Translations under genes and position numbers: made by a program
Notes under the pieces: model-generated
What the model was told of the DNA's origin: nothing
The model's database searches: none
The model's input: only the letters and a program-made list of their open reading frames with translations
In this document: positions 7,877 through 16,945 of the stretch, piece by piece
Layout of the letters: each line of letters starts with the position of its first letter
Position numbering within the stretch: position 1 is the stretch's first letter
Assembly (NCBI GenBank): GCA_014379345.1
Contig: JACMLY010000153.1
Location: forward strand, 1-64,000
DNA from: Chitinophagaceae bacterium
GTDB taxonomy: Bacteria > Bacteroidota > Bacteroidia > Chitinophagales > Chitinophagaceae
DNA: 64,000 bases
Direction of reading: 5' to 3'

Positions 7877-9360
7877 ACCTTCGTAATCTTCAGCATATTC
7901 GTTGGTAAATGCAAATGAACGGGCAAACTGCCGGTGTTCACACACACGTCGCCGCTTTTTAGAAATCCTCTTTCCTGTAAAATAGCGATCTGGTCTTTGA
8001 TAATATCATCGAGGCTCTCTTCTTCGGAATAGTGAAAGGCCCTGACTCCCCAGCTTAAACTTAGCTGGTTTACCAGCGTTTTCTCTTTGGTGAAAATATA
8101 TAGCGGAGACTGTGGCCGGTAACTCGACAACATAAAAGCGGTGTAGCCGCTTTGCGTCATTCCCACCAATGCATCGGCTTTGGTGTCCTTTGCCAGTTTG
8201 CAGGCATTGTAACAAATGGCATCACTTAAAAATGAAGGCGAATGAGGCTGAGGGATCAGATCATCTTCCAGGTTGTACCTGTAATCGGTGCGTTCAACCT
8301 GCATAATAATTTTTCTCATAGTCTCAACCACGAGTACCGGATGCTTGCCGGTGGCTGTTTCTCCACTCAACATCACGGCATCGGCTCCTTCTAACACAGC
8401 GTTTGCCACATCTGTTATTTCACTACGATTAGGTTTGCTGCGATCGATCATGCTCTCCATCATTTGAGTAGCCACGATCACGGGCTTGGCCCTATGAAGG
8501 CTCTTGCGGATAAGTTGTTTTTGAATCAAAGGCACCTGTTCAATAGGAAGCTCAACACCAAGATCGCCACGTGCTACCATGATCCCATCTGATTCAACAA
8601 TGATGTCCCGGATATTTGTCAATGCTTCCGGTTTTTCTATTTTGGCAATGATCTTTGTTTTGCTTTTCTTTTCCTGGAGTTTGCTTCTCAGGATCACGAT
8701 GTCCTTTACGCTTCTTACAAAAGAAAGTGCCACCCAATCGAGCTTCTGTTCAATAATAAATTCAAGATCTATCAGGTCTTTTTCAGTGAGCGCGGGTAGT
8801 GATATCTTCGTATCCGGCAAATTGATACCTTTTTTTGAAGAAAGAATTCCTCCCATGGTCACCATTACCTTCACATCGTTGTTCTTTTCAATCCCAATCA
8901 CTTTTACTTCAAGCTTGCCATCATCGATCATGATCATATTACCTACCTTAACATCTGCGTGCAGGTTAGGATAAGATACATAAATGCGTTCCATTGTTCC
9001 AACAATCTTCTCGTTGGTAAAAGTCAGTATATCCCCGGGCTTAATGTCAAGTTCATTGTTCGCGATTTCACCCACTCTTAATTTAGGCCCCTGCAAATCC
9101 CCTAATATTGAGATATTATACGGCTCAGTGGAGTTTATTGTGCGGATATGTTCTATGATTTTTATCTTGTCCTCATGCGCTCCATGCGAAAAATTGAGGC
9201 GGAAAACATTCACGCCGGCTTTAACAAGTGCAAGTAATTTTTCGTATGTATCGCAAGCAGGACCTACGGTGGCCACAATTTTCGTGCGGTGTGAAGTGTG
9301 TTCAATTCCTGCTTCTTTATCCATTTCACCGTGCAGGTATTTTGTTAGATCTCTTGCCAT
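7870..9360 (-). CDS. pyk: Pyruvate kinase
   Basis: Transfers phosphate from phosphoenolpyruvate to ADP at the end of glycolysis, in the cytoplasm. Motifs present from the chosen ATG (MARDLTKYLHGE): TKIVATVGPAC, FRLNFSHGAHEDK, the catalytic-lysine region IIAKIEKPEAL, MVARGDLGVELP and the signature MMESMI-DRSKPNRSE. Length is about 496. The longer frame begins with GTG inside a palindrome after pfkA, so the internal ATG is preferred. It is downstream of pfkA by 66 bases, forming a pfkA-pyk pair that joins two control steps of glycolysis. The last residue and stop codon come from the flanking inverted repeat. Confidence 0.97.
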   Translation of the reverse strand: MARDLTKYLHGEMDKEAGIEHTSHRTKIVATVGPACDTYEKLLALVKAGVNVFRLNFSHGAHEDKIKIIEHIRTINSTEPYNISILGDLQGPKLRVGEIANNELDIKPGDILTFTNEKIVGTMERIYVSYPNLHADVKVGNMIMIDDGKLEVKVIGIEKNNDVKVMVTMGGILSSKKGINLPDTKISLPALTEKDLIDLEFIIEQKLDWVALSFVRSVKDIVILRSKLQEKKSKTKIIAKIEKPEALTNIRDIIVESDGIMVARGDLGVELPIEQVPLIQKQLIRKSLHRAKPVIVATQMMESMIDRSKPNRSEITDVANAVLEGADAVMLSGETATGKHPVLVVETMRKIIMQVERTDYRYNLEDDLIPQPHSPSFLSDAICYNACKLAKDTKADALVGMTQSGYTAFMLSSYRPQSPLYIFTKEKTLVNQLSLSWGVRAFHYSEEESLDDIIKDQIAILQERGFLKSGDVCVNTGSLPVHLHLPTNMLKITKVD

Positions 9361-9398
9361 TATTTTTATATTCTTATTTAAATTTTTAGTATTTAGTT

Positions 9399-9426
9399 TT
9401 TTCGGTAGTCGGTCGACCACCGAAAA
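9399..9426. repeat. GGTCGACC-centred hairpin after pfkA
   Basis: TTTTCGGT (9399-9406) and ACCGAAAA (9419-9426) are reverse complements. The loop itself includes the self-complementary GGTCGACC (9411-9418). It directly follows the pfkA stop codon in the pfkA-pyk gap and could modulate read-through or mRNA stability. Similar GGTCGACC palindromes occur at 34618-34642 and 56521-56534. Confidence 0.65.
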
Positions 9427-10410
9427 CTAGCTCGCTAATATCTTAACAATTTTAAGCCATTCGTCACTGATCCTCTGCTTTGCTTTTACTGCCTTTTCTA
9501 ATGGCGTATAGTGCATCTTGTTATTTAAGATACCAACCATAACGTTATGCCGGCCATACATTAAACATTCTACAGCGGCATACCCCATGCGGCTTGCAAT
9601 CAGCCTGTCTAAACAGGAAGGAGAGCCACCACGTTGAATATGTCCTAGTATGGCAACACGGGTTTCTGCGTTGGGCAATCGTTCCTTTACTAATTTGGCT
9701 ACCTCATAAGCTCCGCCGAAATCATCACCCTCAGCAACCACTACCATATTTACCAGTTTTTTTCTTTTCTCCTTCTCCTGCAAAGACAGTATCAATTCCT
9801 CCATATCTGTTTTGCGTTCAGGTATCAGAATATGCTCAGCGCCCGTGGCAATACCACTGTGCAAGGCAATATAACCCGCATCACGGCCCATCACTTCTAT
9901 TATAAACAAACGATCGTGAGCGTCGGCGGTATCGCGGATCTTGTCAATAGCTTCCACGGCAGTATTGACTGCAGTATCAAACCCGATGGTAAAATCAGTG
10001 CCGGCAATGTCTTTATCTATGGTTCCAGGTAAACCAATACACGGAATATCATATTCCCTGGCAAAAATATCTGCACCGCGGAATGATCCATCACCTCCTA
10101 TCACAACAATACCATCAACGCCGATCTGTTTTAAATTGTCGTAGGCTTTTTTTCGCCCCTCTTTTTCAAAAAATTCCTTACACCTGGCAGTCTTTAGGAC
10201 AGTACCACCACGCTGTATAATGTTAGCCACGCTGCGCGAATGCATGGGTACGATATCGTTCTCGATCATACCGCTATACCCCCGCATGATACCAAATATC
10301 TCTAGTCCATAATAGATACCCGTTCTAACAACAGCACGGATAGCGGCATTCATACCCGGTGAATCGCCTCCGGATGTCATGACGCCGATTTTAGTCACCT
10401 TATTTGCCAT
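9427..10410 (-). CDS. pfkA: ATP-dependent 6-phosphofructokinase
   Basis: Phosphorylates fructose 6-phosphate to the 1,6-bisphosphate in the cytoplasm. Motifs: GVMTSGGDSPGMNAAIRAVV (9-28), GGDGS (105-109, with the Gly typical of ATP rather than pyrophosphate enzymes), and PGTIDKD (128-134) carrying the catalytic Asp132. The middle of that last motif is usually TIDND, so the Asn-to-Lys change is a small oddity next to, not at, the catalytic residue. MGRDAGYIAL and HIQRGGSPS are also present. Length 327 is normal. It is the first gene of the pfkA-pyk unit and has a good Bacteroidota promoter about 85 bases upstream. Confidence 0.97.
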   Translation of the reverse strand: MANKVTKIGVMTSGGDSPGMNAAIRAVVRTGIYYGLEIFGIMRGYSGMIENDIVPMHSRSVANIIQRGGTVLKTARCKEFFEKEGRKKAYDNLKQIGVDGIVVIGGDGSFRGADIFAREYDIPCIGLPGTIDKDIAGTDFTIGFDTAVNTAVEAIDKIRDTADAHDRLFIIEVMGRDAGYIALHSGIATGAEHILIPERKTDMEELILSLQEKEKRKKLVNMVVVAEGDDFGGAYEVAKLVKERLPNAETRVAILGHIQRGGSPSCLDRLIASRMGYAAVECLMYGRHNVMVGILNNKMHYTPLEKAVKAKQRISDEWLKIVKILAS

Positions 10411-10494
10411 GAAATGAAATCAGATTTTGATTAAAAACTTTCAATAATCGGCAAGAAACGTTGAAAACTATTTAGTGTTTCAATAAATGAGGGC

Positions 10495-10524
10495 CAAAAA
10501 TAAGGTTTTGTTTTGATTAACAAA
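10495..10524 (-). promoter_or_regulatory. Putative promoter for pfkA-pyk
   Basis: On the reverse strand TATTTTTG (complement CAAAAATA, 10495-10502) matches TAnnTTTG. A TTTG (complement at 10521-10524) lies 18 bases upstream. This would start transcription near 10488, giving a leader of about 78 bases for pfkA. Confidence 0.6.
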
Positions 10525-10583
10525 TTGTACATCGTACACATTGCCACCGTCAGGCAGATCGGCAGCGCAGTTCCTAAAAGGAA

Positions 10584-10673
10584 GTTTAAGGTTTAAAGTT
10601 TAAGGTTTAAAGTTTTTTTCTTACAGGCAACTATGAATAACAACTTTAAATTTTAAACTTTAAAGTGTAAACT
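10584..10673. repeat. Inverted repeat, GTTTAAGG/GTTTAAAG word family, in the 350-base pfkA/POP gap
   Basis: The left arm (10584-10617) reiterates GTTTAAGGTTTAAAG. The right arm (10641-10673) reads CTTTAAATTTTAAACTTTAA and is its reverse complement with several mismatches. It lies between divergent pfkA and prolyl oligopeptidase. The same word family recurs at 18803-18830 and 43412-43533. Apart from this repeat and the pfkA promoter the gap shows no gene. Confidence 0.75.
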
Positions 10674-10761
10674 CTCATCGTAAAAACACACAAACCTTTC
10701 GTCATAACTTCTACCACGCGGAATAAAAATTTGCCTATCTTAATTGGCTAAAATCAGCTTT

Positions 10762-12918
10762 ATGAAACGTTCCGTGGTGAGGCTTTTAGTGATTGCTATG
10801 ATACCATGTAGCGGCATGGCCCAGTTGCAATATCCTGAAACAAAAAAAAGCGATACAGTAGATAATTACCATGGGAAAAAAATAGCTGATCCCTTCAGAT
10901 GGCTTGAAGATGATAATAGTGACGAAACAAAAACATGGGTATCATCACAAAACAAAACAACCCAACAATACCTTTCATCCATTCCCTACCGGCAGCAGGT
11001 GAAAAAGAGATTGGAGGAACTTTGGAACTACCCACGCTATAGCTCTCCATTTAAAGAAGGAGTTTATTATTATTTCTATAAAAATGACGGATTACAAAAC
11101 CAGAATATACTGTACCGTCAAAATGGGTTGAAAGGGATTCCTGAGGTATTTCTCGATCCCAATAAACTATCAGAGGATGGTACGGCCGCTGTTGGCGGCT
11201 TGAGCTTTTCACTGAACAGTAAATATGCTGTCTATACTATCTCGCAATCAGGTAGTGATTGGCAGGTCGGGTATATTATTGATGTAACCGCCAATACAAG
11301 ACTTCAGGATAAAATGGACTGGCTGAAATTTACCGGTTTCAGTTGGAAAGGCGATGAAGGATTTTATTATACGCGCTATCCTGAGCCGCAGCGGGGAGAA
11401 CAATTAAAAGGAAAGAACGTATTACCGCAGGTTTATTATCATAAGATCGGAACCGCACAAAGTGAAGATCTGTTAATATATCAGGATAAAGAACATCCAC
11501 AACGGTTTGCCGGCGTAGGACTCACGGAAGATGAAAGATTTCTTCTTCTCTCTATCTCAGAAGGCACTAGCGGTGCAGAAATATGGTACAGGGATTTTAA
11601 AAACCCGGCACAGCAGGATTTCAGGCTGCTGATACCCGGATTTAAGACCGAGCCAAATGTGGTAGACAATGTTGGTGGAAATTTATTATTGCTTACCAAT
11701 GATGGAGCTCCTAATTATAAATTGGTTCTTGTTGATCCGTTAAAACCTTCTACAGAAAACTGGAAAACAGTGATACCTGAAAAAAAAGAAGTGCTTCAGT
11801 ATGTATCTACCGGCGGCGGCTACCTGTATGCAGGTTACCTGAAGGATGCCTCAACCCGGGTATATCAATACACTTATGAGGGTAAGCTGGTTCGTGAAAT
11901 TAAATTACCTGGCATTGGTACGGCCGGCGGCTTCGGAGGCAAGAAAAAAGATAAAGAATTTTTTTATGTTTTTACCTCTTTCAATTACCCTCCCACCATT
12001 TTCCGGTATGATATGGAAACCGGAAAATCGGAACTTTTCCGCAAGTCGGAGGCCAAATTTGATCCAACTGCATTTGAAACCAAGCAGATTTTTTTTAAAA
12101 GTAAAGATGGCACAAAGGTTCCCGTTTTTTTAAGCTATAAGAAAGGAATGAAACTAGACGGTACGAATCCGGTTCTGCTATACGGATATGGAGGCTTTAA
12201 TGTTGCCGTGACACCCGGCTTTAGCGTGTCAAATGCTTTTTTTATGGAACAGGGGGGCATTTATGCGGTGGTGAATTTACGTGGTGGCAATGAATATGGC
12301 GAGGAATGGCATAAAGCCGGTATGTTCGAAAAAAAACAAAACGTCTTTGACGACTTTACAGGTGCGGCTGAATACCTGATTGAAGAAAAATATACTTTAC
12401 CCAGTAAGATCGCCATCCGCGGAGGCAGCAATGGCGGATTGCTGGTTGGTGCTGCCATGACCCAGCGGCCCGAATTATTCAAGGTAGCAATACCGCAGGT
12501 TGGCGTAATGGACATGCTTCGTTATCACAAATTCACGATCGGGTATGCATGGGCCGTGGAATTTGGGAGCAGCGACAATAAAGAACAATTTGATTACCTG
12601 TATAAATATTCGCCCTTACACAATTTAAAAGAAGGTGTGCAATATCCCGCTACACTGGTAACAACAGCCGATCACGACGACCGGGTAGTACCGGCTCATT
12701 CTTTCAAATTTGCAGCGCGTCTACAGGAAGTGTATAAAGGCGAAAATCCGGTCATTATCCGGGTCGAATCCAAAGCCGGGCATGGAGCCGGAAAACCGGT
12801 TGTGAAACAAATCGAAGAAGCTGCCGATATCTGGAGCTTTACGATGTATAACCTGAATATGCCATTTAAAGATAAGTCAGGCAATACTCAAAACAAGGAC
12901 AAGCTAAAAAGCTTTTAA
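10762..12918 (+). CDS. Prolyl oligopeptidase family serine peptidase (S9A)
   Basis: Cleaves short peptides after proline, probably in the periplasm. The chosen ATG gives a signal peptide MKRSVVRLLVIAM-ending GMAQ; the longer frame would start with TTG and bury it. The N-terminal propeller gate begins after the family motif DPFRWLEDD. The catalytic domain holds RGGSNGGLL with nucleophile Ser556 (numbering from this ATG), the ADHDDRV motif (about 636-642) with the catalytic Asp, and His674 in GHGAGK. All three triad positions are present, and length (718) is standard. It is transcribed alone, divergent from pfkA, and followed by a hairpin. Confidence 0.94.
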   Translation: MKRSVVRLLVIAMIPCSGMAQLQYPETKKSDTVDNYHGKKIADPFRWLEDDNSDETKTWVSSQNKTTQQYLSSIPYRQQVKKRLEELWNYPRYSSPFKEGVYYYFYKNDGLQNQNILYRQNGLKGIPEVFLDPNKLSEDGTAAVGGLSFSLNSKYAVYTISQSGSDWQVGYIIDVTANTRLQDKMDWLKFTGFSWKGDEGFYYTRYPEPQRGEQLKGKNVLPQVYYHKIGTAQSEDLLIYQDKEHPQRFAGVGLTEDERFLLLSISEGTSGAEIWYRDFKNPAQQDFRLLIPGFKTEPNVVDNVGGNLLLLTNDGAPNYKLVLVDPLKPSTENWKTVIPEKKEVLQYVSTGGGYLYAGYLKDASTRVYQYTYEGKLVREIKLPGIGTAGGFGGKKKDKEFFYVFTSFNYPPTIFRYDMETGKSELFRKSEAKFDPTAFETKQIFFKSKDGTKVPVFLSYKKGMKLDGTNPVLLYGYGGFNVAVTPGFSVSNAFFMEQGGIYAVVNLRGGNEYGEEWHKAGMFEKKQNVFDDFTGAAEYLIEEKYTLPSKIAIRGGSNGGLLVGAAMTQRPELFKVAIPQVGVMDMLRYHKFTIGYAWAVEFGSSDNKEQFDYLYKYSPLHNLKEGVQYPATLVTTADHDDRVVPAHSFKFAARLQEVYKGENPVIIRVESKAGHGAGKPVVKQIEEAADIWSFTMYNLNMPFKDKSGNTQNKDKLKSF

Positions 12919-12939
12919 TTAAGAAAAGCGTTTACCGGC

Positions 12940-13011
12940 TATAGAGGGATGACATCCTTGTTCATGGTGATACATTTTATCATTCATTTCAAAGGATGTC
13001 ATCCCTCAATA
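12940..13011. repeat. Inverted repeat after prolyl oligopeptidase
   Basis: TATAGAGGGATGACATCCTT (12940-12959) pairs with AAGGATGTCATCCCTCAATA (12992-13011) with about 18 of 20 positions matching. Spacer is 32 bases. It belongs to the GTCATCCC word type. It begins 22 bases after the stop codon, so termination or 3' end protection is plausible. Confidence 0.8.
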
Positions 13012-13127
13012 GCATCCTTCAATAGCTTCAAAGACCACGAAGTCTAAAAATCATGTTATCGGTTTTCATGAAATCACTCTTAGTAATTAAAAAATATAGT
13101 TTTCGTCAACTTCTAAGCGCTGGCCAT

Positions 13128-13135
13128 TAATTTTG
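13128..13135 (+). promoter_or_regulatory. Putative -7 promoter element directly upstream of the RmlD-like gene
   Basis: TAATTTTG matches TAnnTTTG and ends only 4 bases before the ATG at 13140. By the offset seen at rnpB, transcription would start at about the A of the start codon, so the mRNA may be leaderless or nearly so. No clear -33 element was identified. Confidence 0.45.
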
Positions 13136-13139
13136 AAGG

Positions 13140-14030
13140 ATGAAAATTTTAGTTACAGGAGCCAACGGACTTCTTGGTCAGGAATTAGTTGGTTTATTAC
13201 TACAGAAGAAATATGAAGTAATCGCTACCTCTAAAGGCCCAAACCGTCTGGAACTTCCTTCAATAAATAATTTTGCATACCGCGAACTTGACATTACAGA
13301 TGGACTAGCTTCGCAGGCAGTTTTAAATGAATATCGTCCTGCTGTGATTATTCACGCTGCCGCTATGACGCAGGTGGATGAATGCGAGTTGAATAAAATC
13401 GATTGTTATAACATCAACGTTACTGCTACCCGTTTTTTAATAGAAGCTGCAAAAGACATTCATGCAAAATTCATCTATGTTTCTACTGATTTTATTTTTG
13501 ATGGATTAACAGGCCCGTATACGGAAGATGATGAACCGAAGCCGCTCAACTACTACGGCAGTACAAAACTATCGGCGGAAACAGAAGTGATGGAATCGGG
13601 CCTCAATTGGAGTATAGTGCGAACTGTGTTAGTAATTGGAAATGCATCCGGTACAAGATCGAATATAATAACCTGGGTAAGGGAAAAATTAACGAAAGGT
13701 GAAAAAATAAAAGTAGTAGACGATCAATTCCGTACTCCCACCTTTACGGAAGATCTTGCTAAAGGTATTCTTTTAGTGGTCGAAAAAGATGCTACGGGTA
13801 TTTTCCATGTTTCAGGAAAAGATTTATTAACTCCTTACCAAATTGCTCTGAAAACGGCCGACCACTTTAAGCTTGATCATTCCCTGATCGAAAAGGCAGA
13901 TGTCACCTCTTTTTCACAACCTGCCGTACGACCTCCCCGTACAGGATTTTACATAGAAAAGGCCAGAAAAGAACTCGGATACGAGCCTCTTTCCTTTGAA
14001 GAAGGCTTGCAAAAATTTTTTCCCCGATAA
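13140..14030 (+). CDS. RmlD-like NAD(P)-dependent sugar-nucleotide reductase (SDR superfamily)
   Basis: An extended short-chain dehydrogenase most like dTDP-4-dehydrorhamnose reductase. It has the dinucleotide-binding motif VTGANGLLG (5-13), HAAAMTQVDECE (72-83), STDFIFDG (115-122) and the catalytic pair Tyr139/Lys143 in YYGSTK. Length (296) is normal for RmlD. There are no rhamnose-pathway partners (rmlA, B, C) nearby, so the true substrate is uncertain: RmlD-like proteins also include methionine adenosyltransferase beta-like and other reductases. It is a stand-alone gene with a promoter box abutting the start. Confidence 0.8.
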   Translation: MKILVTGANGLLGQELVGLLLQKKYEVIATSKGPNRLELPSINNFAYRELDITDGLASQAVLNEYRPAVIIHAAAMTQVDECELNKIDCYNINVTATRFLIEAAKDIHAKFIYVSTDFIFDGLTGPYTEDDEPKPLNYYGSTKLSAETEVMESGLNWSIVRTVLVIGNASGTRSNIITWVREKLTKGEKIKVVDDQFRTPTFTEDLAKGILLVVEKDATGIFHVSGKDLLTPYQIALKTADHFKLDHSLIEKADVTSFSQPAVRPPRTGFYIEKARKELGYEPLSFEEGLQKFFPR

Positions 14031-14272
14031 TACGCCCGGGTTATTCTTTTGCATACATTTATAAACCGCTGAAATGGCTGGATATCTGTTACATTCCGGG
14101 ATCCAGACTCATGCAGAACACAACAGGAATATGTGGCGACGCCAGAATTGATGACTGGTAGAATGAAATTATTACCGTTGTAGAACCAGGCATTTTATTT
14201 GGAAAAATTGAATGAAAGAATTTCCTGTAGCAACAGGCACGCATTAGTAGTCACCATCATAACAGATCATAC

Positions 14273-15181
14273 ATGGATTTTGGCCGAGTGAACAATATCG
14301 ATGCAGTAGATTTTTCCCTGCCGCCGGACCATACAATCACGAAAGAAGTCCTTAAAAGTTTAAAGCCAAATAAAAAGCCAGTCCAGTTACATGTTGGTTG
14401 TGCAAAATGGGGCCGGGAAGACTGGATCGGTAAAATTTATCCTAAAGGAACCAAAAGCAAAGATTTTTTATCGCATTATGTGCAATATTTTAATTGTATC
14501 GAATTAAATGCCCTTTTTTATAACCTGCAGCCAAAAAAAGTAATTGAACGATGGGCGTCATTGGCAGGAAATGATTTTCGTTTCTGTCCGAAATTCTCTA
14601 ATTCCATCAGTCATATCCGCCAACTCAAAAATGCCGACCAGGAGACAGATCGCTATATCGATCACATGTTAAGCTTTGGAGACAAACTGGGACCGTCTTT
14701 TTTACAACTGTCTGACCGCTTCGGAACAAACAGGGCAGAGGTCGTTGAAAATTATATTCAAAGCCTGCCACGTGACTTTAAGACTATTATCGAGTTACGT
14801 CATCTTGATTGGTTCTCAAAAAATGAAGCTGCCGATAAAATATTTCCTTTATTCAGAGAGTTAAAAATTGGAACAGTAATTACCGATACATCGGGTAGGA
14901 GGGATTGCCTGCATATGAAACTGACCACTCCGATGGCGTTTATACGGTTTGTAGGCAATAATATGCATCCAACCGATTTTTCAAGAATAGATGGCTGGGT
15001 TGAACGTGTGAGAACCTGGATTGACAAAGGGTTGAAGGAAATTTATTTCTTTATTCATAACCATGAAGAATTGAACTCACCTGAATTGTGCAAATATGCG
15101 ATTGAACAATTCAATAATAAATGTGGCACAACATTAAAAGTGCCGCGACTCTTGAACGGCGAGGGAGGGAGGCTTTTTTAA
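14273..15181 (+). CDS. DUF72 domain-containing protein
   Basis: A 302-residue cytoplasmic protein with the DUF72 TIM-barrel-like pattern: HVGCAKWGREDWIGKIYP (about 41-58), FNCIELNALFYN, FRFCPKFSNSISH, and FLQLSDRFG. No biochemical function is established for the family. The 242 bases upstream (14031-14272) contain no convincing gene or repeat. The C-terminal end is 4 bases from the end of a convergent gene, leaving no room for a dedicated terminator. Confidence 0.88.
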   Translation: MDFGRVNNIDAVDFSLPPDHTITKEVLKSLKPNKKPVQLHVGCAKWGREDWIGKIYPKGTKSKDFLSHYVQYFNCIELNALFYNLQPKKVIERWASLAGNDFRFCPKFSNSISHIRQLKNADQETDRYIDHMLSFGDKLGPSFLQLSDRFGTNRAEVVENYIQSLPRDFKTIIELRHLDWFSKNEAADKIFPLFRELKIGTVITDTSGRRDCLHMKLTTPMAFIRFVGNNMHPTDFSRIDGWVERVRTWIDKGLKEIYFFIHNHEELNSPELCKYAIEQFNNKCGTTLKVPRLLNGEGGRLF

Positions 15182-15185
15182 ATGG

Positions 15186-16166
15186 TCAGTTTTTCTTTTT
15201 TCGCCTGAGCCTGACTGCTCCATTTTGCGTTAAACTACTTGATAAATACAATTCAAAACGGTTGATACCGTCGCTCACAATCATCAGGGCAGTGTTCGGT
15301 GGAATACGGCCAAGGTTATCCGCAAACATACTGATCTCATTGATTTCAACTACGGTATCGAGCGCGAGATAAATATTTAATGAACGGCTCGAGAGTTCCT
15401 GGTTGGCCAATACCGGTTTTTTGTTCAGGAACACACTGATGCTATCGCCGTCAATATCTCCGTTATCATAAAAACTGATCCTGATTGAATCGGATTCAAC
15501 TTCGATATCCTTGGTGTAAATATTTTTTCTTTGAACAAATTTTTCTACCAGCTGCTTTTCGGTATTTTCCGGTAAGGTTTGTGGAATATTCGCTGTGTTA
15601 CCCGGAGTTATATCTGCCACTGCAATTTTTGCTTTTTCATTTTGGCGTGCCGTGATAACAAAATCTTCCTGCTGCGGCTGCCATAACTTTTTCCCGGTTA
15701 CAGAAGTTTTTAATACGCTGTCCTGATCCTCCTTTATATCCAGCAGGAAGTTGACCCTGATTTCGGGACAGGTATATTTATACCTATCATCGCTGTAAAA
15801 AGCGCCGCTGACTGTATTTTTTACTTTCGAAACCATCAGTATGCCGATGAAATCCATGGGACACTCAATCCCGTCACGAGTGGTAGAAGCATAAAAAATA
15901 ACCGGAATTTTATTGATCTTGATCTGGCGGCTTTTAGCATTGTATGTACCGCGAATAAAAAAACTCTGATATGAATCTTTGAAATAATATCCGAAGATGC
16001 CCTCTACCTCATTGCCTTTTTGTCGAAGTATCAATTCTGTCAGATAATTATTATTGCTGCCTCCGATCATTACATCGGCCTTTCCATACCACGAGCCGGT
16101 AATTGTTTGAGCAAAGGGGACGTAAAAAACAATAAGAGCTGATAATAACAATAGGATTCGTGGCAT
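15186..16166 (-). CDS. Secreted protein of unknown function
   Basis: I do not recognise a named family. The N-terminus MPRILLLLSALIVFYVPFAQ is a clear signal peptide with cleavage likely after FAQ, so the protein is periplasmic or surface exposed. The next 120 residues (TITGSWYGKADVMIGG..., FYYDDRYKYTC-like strands) look beta-rich and may form one domain. A low-complexity linker around 185-200 (PGNTANIPQTLPEN) precedes a second beta-rich domain with IRISFYDNGDIDGDSISVFLN (about 229-249), where an Asp-rich turn could bind calcium. The C-terminus is strongly basic (RLRRKKKN). Convergent with the DUF72 gene by 4 bases. Confidence 0.7.
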   Translation of the reverse strand: MPRILLLLSALIVFYVPFAQTITGSWYGKADVMIGGSNNNYLTELILRQKGNEVEGIFGYYFKDSYQSFFIRGTYNAKSRQIKINKIPVIFYASTTRDGIECPMDFIGILMVSKVKNTVSGAFYSDDRYKYTCPEIRVNFLLDIKEDQDSVLKTSVTGKKLWQPQQEDFVITARQNEKAKIAVADITPGNTANIPQTLPENTEKQLVEKFVQRKNIYTKDIEVESDSIRISFYDNGDIDGDSISVFLNKKPVLANQELSSRSLNIYLALDTVVEINEISMFADNLGRIPPNTALMIVSDGINRFELYLSSSLTQNGAVRLRRKKKN

Positions 16167-16232
16167 ACGTGAAGATAATTAGAAAAAATCAAGCCAATTG
16201 TTGCAAGAATTAATAAAGTGCTAAAATTCTAA

Positions 16233-16350
16233 AGTGAATTAGCCGATTAGCCAATGTGAAATGCAATCAGGTATAACCCATAGTATCTTTCAATGTTTCA
16301 ATGTTCACGTCAGCATTTGCTAATTGGCTAATTTGCTAATCTGCAAACTG
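16233..16350. repeat. Inverted repeat, TTAGCCAAT word family
   Basis: The left arm (about 16233-16255) reads ATTAGCCGATTAGCCAATG. The right arm (about 16315-16345) reads TTTGCTAATTGGCTAATT. The words match the repeat at 7682-7876. It lies between smpB and the upstream secreted-protein gene. Confidence 0.65.
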
Positions 16351-16361
16351 GCGCACTGTTT

Positions 16362-16799
16362 TCATTTCAAATACCTTTTCATTTCCCGCTCTGCATCACG
16401 CTGTTTGGCTGTATCACGTTTATCATGCAGTTTTTTCCCTTTGCCCAGGCCTATCTCCATTTTGGCCAGGCCTTTTTCATTGAAAAAAATTTTAAGTGGA
16501 ACGATGGTAAGTCCCTTGTCTTTTAATTTACTTTCAAGTTTCGTCAACTCTTTTTTATTCAATAACAATTTCCTGTCGTGCACGGCAATATGATTGTTGG
16601 TGGCACCAAACCGGTATTCTGCGATATGAAGATTGCGCACCCATAATTCTCCTTTCTGAAAAAAACAGAAGCTATCTACAAAACTGACCTTGCCCTCGCG
16701 GATAGACTTCACTTCCGTTCCCATTAATACCATGCCTGCATCGTACTTGTCTTCGATGTAATATTCATGATAGGCTGACCGGTTTCGGATTTCACTCAT
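16362..16799 (-). CDS. smpB: SsrA-binding protein SmpB
   Basis: Binds tmRNA and delivers it to stalled ribosomes during trans-translation. Family motifs are NRSAYHEYYIEDKYDAG near the N-terminus, LMGTEVKSIREGKVSF, a central ATNNH, and the C-terminal GKGKKLHDKRDTAKQRD followed by a basic tail. Length 145 is typical. It lies between inverted-repeat gaps, in the same direction as accD upstream, so it may be transcribed with it. The tmRNA gene itself is not in this window. Confidence 0.97.
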   Translation of the reverse strand: MSEIRNRSAYHEYYIEDKYDAGMVLMGTEVKSIREGKVSFVDSFCFFQKGELWVRNLHIAEYRFGATNNHIAVHDRKLLLNKKELTKLESKLKDKGLTIVPLKIFFNEKGLAKMEIGLGKGKKLHDKRDTAKQRDAEREMKRYLK

Positions 16800-16802
16800 G
16801 GT

Positions 16803-16945
16803 TGAGGGTTTGTGGTTTGTAGTTTGTGGTTGGTAGTTTATAGTTGCAAAGTGAGGTTAGCAGGTGGGTCATTTGTGATGAAGCCAGGTAATTTATATGC
16901 ACCTTAATAATTAACCACAAACAATCAACTACAAACCATAAACTA
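16803..16945. repeat. Inverted repeat, GTTTGTAGTTTG word family
   Basis: The left arm (16803-16843) reiterates GGTTTGTGGTTTGTAGTTTG. The right arm (about 16912-16945) reads AACCACAAAC, CAACTACAAACCATAAACTA. The two are reverse complements with small differences. The right arm includes the accD stop codon (TAG at the start of TAGTTTATGG on the reverse strand). Confidence 0.75.

Noticed and set aside
14031..14272. Possible gene remnant between the RmlD-like gene and DUF72
   Set aside because: No frame of useful length and no motif; I see nothing supportable.
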